A stretch of DNA of 64,000 bases from Trebonia kvetii (lineage in GTDB: Bacteria; Actinomycetota; Actinomycetes; Streptosporangiales; Streptosporangiaceae), in NCBI RefSeq assembly GCF_007827045.1, contig NZ_RPFW01000003.1:558001-622000 (forward strand), in the 5' to 3' direction. A program made the translations under genes and the position numbers. Positions 60,389 to 64,000 of this stretch are shown piece after piece. Below the pieces are notes generated by a model. That model saw only the letters and a program-made list of their open reading frames with translations. It had not been told where the DNA came from and made no database searches. Every line of letters starts with the position of its first letter. The stretch's first letter is position 1.

Positions 60389-62101
60389 CTACTTGGGCGA
60401 CAGGTGCAGCAGCACCTGGCCCATGTCGGGGTAGGCGTAGGCGGCGGGCAGGGCGTACGGGTCGCTCTGCGAAGGCCACCCGGTGAACTGGGAGGTGTTG
60501 TACTGGAACCAGGCCACCTCCTCGGTGATCGGGATGAACGGCACGTCGCTGAGCACGACCGCCTGCAGCTGGTTCACGATCTGGTGCTGGGTCGCCGAGT
60601 CGGTGGTGACGGCGTAGTTGTCGAGGAGCTTGTCCGTCGCCGGGTTGCTGTACCGCTCCCAGTTGGAGGAGGCGTTCTTGCCGATCGGCGCGGAGTTGGC
60701 GGAGTACAGCCACTGCCGGAACTCGTAGTACGGCGTCGGGCCGCCCGTTTCCGCGTAGTAGGCGAACTGGAAGCTGCCCGAGTACAGCTTGGAGAAGAAG
60801 TCGTTGGACGCCAGGTTGTCCGCCGTCAGCTGGATGCCGACCGCCTTCAGCTCCTGCTGGATGACCGACATCGACGCGACCCAGTCCGAGTAACCGCCGA
60901 TGTTGATGACGCTGAAGGCCAGCTTCTGCCCGTTCTTGGCGTAGATGCCGTCGCTGCCGAGCTGGTAGCCGGCCTGCGCGAGCAGTGACTTCGCCTTGGT
61001 CGGGTTATAGCCGTAGTTGTACTTGGCGGCTCCGGTGCTGTCCAGCCAGGCGCTGAACGTCGGCGTCGCGATGTCGCTCTGGTTGGCGCCCGGCTCCTCG
61101 CCGTATTCGCCGATGTTGGCAACCTTGTTCCTGTCGATCGCGTACGCGATCGCCTGCCTGACCAGGACGTCGTTGAGGCCTGGCACGGTCAGGTTGGGGA
61201 TCAGCGAGACGTTGGCGATCGGCGCGAACCAGTAGTGGTTGTCCGCCGACTTGGAGGTGTAGAAGGCCTGGATGTTCGGGATGAACTGGCTGCCCCACTG
61301 CGCCTGCCCGGTGGCCAGGTAGGTGTTGGCTGGGTCGTTCGAGGTGAACGCGGGGTAGAGCACCTTCGCGATCTTCGGCAGGCCGGGCTGCCAGTAGTCC
61401 GGGTTGGCCACGTAGGTGATGTTCTGCGCGCTGCACGGCTTGACGACGTAGGCGCCGGTGCCGACCGGGTTGGAGTCGGCGTAGGTGACCGGGTTGGAGA
61501 TCTTGGACCAGATGTGCTCGGGCACGATCGGGATCTGGTCGGCGATGTAGTAGAAGTACGGCACCGACGGCGCCTTGAACGTGAACACCACGTTGTTGCC
61601 GGACTGGGTGACGCTGGTGAGCACCGACCAGACGGAGTTCACGTCGAGCGCGGGCACCTTCTTGAGCAGGTTGAAGGTGTAGGCCACGTCGGCGGCGGTC
61701 ATCGGGGTGCCGTCGCTGAACTTGACGTTCTGGCGGATCGCGAAGGTCAGCGTCTTGTTGCCGTTACCCCAGGTCCAGCTCGTCGCGAGCCAGGGGGACG
61801 TCTTGGCGTTCTGGAGGGTGTCTACGAAGGCCAGCGGCTCGTAGACCTGGCCCATCGTGATGCCCTCGCCAAGGTTGCTCGGGTTGAACGGGTTGAAGCT
61901 GCAGTTCCACAGCGTGCCCTGCTCGTTGGAGATGGTCAGCGTGCCGCTTGGGGCGCTGTTGCCGCTAGTCGGGCTCGAGGTCGAGCCAGCGGTGGAACCG
62001 GTGGTTGAGGTGCCGGAAGGGGTTGATGACCCTGAGGAGCTACAGGCGGCGACCACGGTAGCGAGCAGCACCGTGGCCCCGGTCAGGAGTATGCGTCTCA
62101 T
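60389..62101 (-). CDS. ABC importer solute-binding lipoprotein (SBP family 5)
   Basis: 570 residues. Lipoprotein signal MRRILLTGATVLLATVVAAC with Cys20 as lipid anchor, a Ser/Thr/Gly-rich linker to about 50, then family-5 binding domain: GEGITMGQVYEPLAFVDTLQ, LTFAIRQNVKFSDGTPMTAA, GTGAYVVKP and VRQAIAYAIDRNKVANIGEY. Family 5 proteins bind oligopeptides, nickel or oligosaccharides such as cellobiose and chitobiose; gene context favours a beta-linked disaccharide. First gene of the operon, 151 bp from the palindromic operator. Confidence 0.94.
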   Translation of the reverse strand: MRRILLTGATVLLATVVAACSSSGSSTPSGTSTTGSTAGSTSSPTSGNSAPSGTLTISNEQGTLWNCSFNPFNPSNLGEGITMGQVYEPLAFVDTLQNAKTSPWLATSWTWGNGNKTLTFAIRQNVKFSDGTPMTAADVAYTFNLLKKVPALDVNSVWSVLTSVTQSGNNVVFTFKAPSVPYFYYIADQIPIVPEHIWSKISNPVTYADSNPVGTGAYVVKPCSAQNITYVANPDYWQPGLPKIAKVLYPAFTSNDPANTYLATGQAQWGSQFIPNIQAFYTSKSADNHYWFAPIANVSLIPNLTVPGLNDVLVRQAIAYAIDRNKVANIGEYGEEPGANQSDIATPTFSAWLDSTGAAKYNYGYNPTKAKSLLAQAGYQLGSDGIYAKNGQKLAFSVINIGGYSDWVASMSVIQQELKAVGIQLTADNLASNDFFSKLYSGSFQFAYYAETGGPTPYYEFRQWLYSANSAPIGKNASSNWERYSNPATDKLLDNYAVTTDSATQHQIVNQLQAVVLSDVPFIPITEEVAWFQYNTSQFTGWPSQSDPYALPAAYAYPDMGQVLLHLSPK

Positions 62102-62252
62102 CGGGGGGTGTCCTTCTCAGGAGGATTGGTGCGGGTGGCCCGGGTTGTCGGCGAGCTCGGCGGCGACCTCACCGGATGGTGCGTTCCGTCGGTTATACGT
62201 CGGTCGCGGAAGTTACGGAAGTTATTGCTGGGGTTCTTGTCATTTTTCCTAT

Positions 62253-62277
62253 ATAGTTAGGACAGTATCCTAACTAT
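62253..62277. promoter_or_regulatory. Perfect palindromic operator between operon and ROK gene
   Basis: ATAGTTAGGA (62253-62262) and TCCTAACTAT (62268-62277) with a 5-bp spacer CAGTA, 10-bp perfect arms. It lies in the 229-bp gap between the binding-protein gene (-) and the ROK gene (+) and is the likely binding site of that regulator. Confidence 0.82.
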
Positions 62278-62330
62278 CAGGGGCTGACTAGACCCCGTGG
62301 CGAAACCGTAATCCCGCCCTGAGAGGTGTC

Positions 62331-63593
62331 ATGGCCGAGGAGCCAGCAGGCGCGGCGCTGGCAGCCGGCACGGCGACCGTGCTGCCGACCGGGCTGTCCG
62401 CCGCGCGCCCGGCGCTGATCAGGGCGCTCAACGAGCAGCTGCTGCTCGAGCACATCCGTTCTTCGGGCCCGTACTCCAGGGCCGACCTCGCCCGCGTCTC
62501 CGGGCTCTCCAAGCCGACCGTCTCGCTCGCACTCGGCAACCTGGAGCGGGCCGGGCTTGTCCGGCTCGCCGGGCACCGTACCGGGATGCCCGGCCGCACC
62601 GCCGTGCTGTATGAGGTGCGCCCGGAGGCGGGTTTCGTACTCGGCCTCGACATCGGCCTGCGCTACCTGCGGGGCGCCGTCGCCGACCTCGCGGGCGTGG
62701 TCCGCGCCCGGGTGTCGGTCCCCGTGCGGGCGGCCACCGTGGGCGACCGGGTGGCCGAGCTCGTCGACCTCGCGGATGAGCTGTGCGCGCGCGCCGGCAT
62801 CGACCGTTCCGCCGTCACCCAGACGGTCGTCGGCAGCCCGGGCGTCTACGATCCGCAGCGGAACCTGATGGCGCTGACCGGGGGGCTGCCTGACTGGGAC
62901 CGCCCGGAGGCAATCGCCGGGCTGCGCGCGGCGTTCGGGCCCGCGCTCACAATCGAGAACGACGTGGACGCCGCCGCCCTGGCCGAGCAGGCACTCGGCG
63001 TCGGGAGGGAAACCGACAGCTTCGCGTTCGTGCACGTCGGCACGGGCATCGGCATGGGCCTGGTGCTCGGCGGCCGGCTGGTGCGCGGCGTGCACGGGGT
63101 GGCGGGCGAGATCGCGTTCCTGCCGCTCGGCGGCGACCCGCCCGCCTGGGCTGACGCGGCGCTCGACGCGGCCATCGTTCCCCCGGAGGCGCAGCGGCGC
63201 GGCACGCTGGAGACCGCTGCGGGCGCCGACGGGATCGTCAGGGCGGCACACAGGCGCGGCCTGACCGGGCTGGCCACCGCGCACAGCGTCTTCGAGGCGG
63301 CGGCGGCGGGCGACAGGCACGCCGTGGCGGTGGTGCTGCGGGAGGCGCGCCTCGTCGCCGCCGCCATCTGCTGCGTGATCGCGGTCGCCGACCCCGCGCT
63401 CGTCGTGCTCGGCGGCGGCATCGGCCAGGCACCGGGCTTCGCCGAGGCGGTCACCGCGGAGCTCGCCGCGATCGCCCCGGTGCGGCCCGAGGTCAGGGTC
63501 AGCGCCCTCGGTACCGACGTGGTGGTCACCGGCTGCCTGGCCGAAGGGGTATCGCTGGCCTGGACCCAGCTCACCGCCGCCACGGTGCCATGA
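62331..63593 (+). CDS. ROK-family transcriptional regulator (XylR/NagC-like)
   Basis: 420 residues: winged HTH at about 25-85 (LIRALNEQLLLEHIRSSGPY, then SRADLARVSGLSKPTVSLAL) followed by a ROK sugar-kinase-like domain (LGLDIGLRYLRGAVADLAG, TIENDVDAAALAEQ, HVGTGIGMGLVLGG, GVAGEIAFLPLGGD). The ROK zinc motif (CxCGxxGC) is absent and the catalytic kinase Asp appears changed, so it is a sugar sensor, not a kinase. ATG 62331 has GAGAGG upstream. Divergent from the transport and hydrolase operon, which it probably represses until sugar binds. Confidence 0.92.
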   Translation: MAEEPAGAALAAGTATVLPTGLSAARPALIRALNEQLLLEHIRSSGPYSRADLARVSGLSKPTVSLALGNLERAGLVRLAGHRTGMPGRTAVLYEVRPEAGFVLGLDIGLRYLRGAVADLAGVVRARVSVPVRAATVGDRVAELVDLADELCARAGIDRSAVTQTVVGSPGVYDPQRNLMALTGGLPDWDRPEAIAGLRAAFGPALTIENDVDAAALAEQALGVGRETDSFAFVHVGTGIGMGLVLGGRLVRGVHGVAGEIAFLPLGGDPPAWADAALDAAIVPPEAQRRGTLETAAGADGIVRAAHRRGLTGLATAHSVFEAAAAGDRHAVAVVLREARLVAAAICCVIAVADPALVVLGGGIGQAPGFAEAVTAELAAIAPVRPEVRVSALGTDVVVTGCLAEGVSLAWTQLTAATVP

Positions 63594-63718
63594 GTGCGGC
63601 TCCCGGGTGCTGCCGCAACGGTCGCCATGACCGGGAGAAACCTTCATAAGTGACTAAGGCCGCGTTAGAGTTGTAGCTGGTGAGCCCTTAGAACCATTCG
63701 TCTGGGTGCGGTGAGCTT

Positions 63719-64000
63719 ATGGCTCTTACCTCGTTGACTGTGTGGGGAATCCTGGTCGCCTGCGCGGCGGCGCTCGGCTTCATCGGCTTCTGGTTCAGCC
63801 TTCGCTCGCTGCGGTGGTTCGCCGGCGTAACCGCCTTCGTCGTCGCGATCGCGATCACGCGCTTCGGCTTAACGCATCCCGAGTACACGTCTGCCAACCT
63901 GGTCGACTCCTTCCTTAGCGGCGTCGACCGAGTTGTCATCGCGCTGATCTACCCGATCTGGCGGGGTCTGCCGCCCGCGCCCGGCGTGGCCGGCCGCTGG
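63719..64000 (+). CDS. Membrane protein, 3'-truncated by window end
   Basis: An open frame from ATG 63719 (MALTSLTVWGILVACAAALG) runs 94 codons to the window end without a stop. Two hydrophobic segments are seen (about 6-28 and 34-50), separated by a short FSLRSLRW stretch, then a soluble part (THPEYTSANLVDSFLSGVDR) and a third hydrophobic run. Composition is natural. I do not recognise the family. Confidence 0.6.
   Translation, partial: MALTSLTVWGILVACAAALGFIGFWFSLRSLRWFAGVTAFVVAIAITRFGLTHPEYTSANLVDSFLSGVDRVVIALIYPIWRGLPPAPGVAGRW

Overview
The window is about 64 kb of very GC-rich DNA with frequent GTG starts, stop/start overlaps and actinobacterial marker genes (DUF3107, DUF6758, MoeZ, AdnA/AdnB-type helicase-nucleases, an alkyltransferase-like protein, a Ku homologue, an F420/PPOX-type oxidoreductase). 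It fits the chromosome of a soil actinobacterium, probably from a Streptosporangiales-like lineage; no species can be named from sequence alone. Several neighbours (rhlE-type helicase, DUF3107, TetR, moeZ, ATL, adnA, adnB, nudC) form a set that also clusters in Mycobacterium, so the backbone is old and conserved.

Layout. 1-6.5 kb: end of a CitE-like lyase, DUF6758 protein, PHP phosphoesterase, MBL protein, PD-(D/E)XK nuclease, alpha/beta hydrolase and DEAD-box helicase. 6.6-11.8 kb: DUF3107, TetR, a 59-aa acidic protein, Ku, alpha/beta hydrolase, MoeZ and a VOC protein. 12-18 kb: a small conserved protein, ManA, a hydrolase, a methyltransferase, a membrane protein paired with a subtilisin/mycosin-like protease, and an alkyltransferase-like protein. 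18-28.7 kb: adnA and adnB, separated by an MBL hydrolase and a secreted GH3 enzyme. 28.7-31.3 kb: a DrrAB-type ABC exporter divergent from its probable TetR repressor across a large palindromic operator.

31.5-40.7 kb: a 9.2-kb integrative element that has split a host MTH1187-type thiamine-binding protein gene. It encodes two tandem paralogous large serine recombinases (the first fused to an IS3 OrfA-like helix-turn-helix), an IS701-family insertion with a DUF1737 passenger, an endonuclease VII-like protein, several frameshifted genes and, at its right end, a complete divergent copy of the thiamine-binding protein. This copy lies directly downstream of the host promoter and N-terminal fragment, so the element appears to restore the function it breaks. 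This is the most unusual system in the window.

41-51.7 kb: Phd/VapC-type toxin-antitoxin pair, PurM, a remnant of an M20 peptidase, NudC, a stand-alone winged-helix protein, PPOX protein, MFS exporter with divergent TetR, MftD-like flavin dehydrogenase, DksA-like protein and a large LuxR-type ATPase regulator. 52-63.6 kb: an eight-gene catabolic operon (Opp-type lipoprotein, two permeases, two ATPases, GH4, secreted GH9, BadF-type sugar kinase) read away from a divergent ROK regulator with a perfect palindromic operator between them. Its content recalls the Vibrio chitobiose operon as much as a cellobiose system. The window ends inside a small membrane protein gene.
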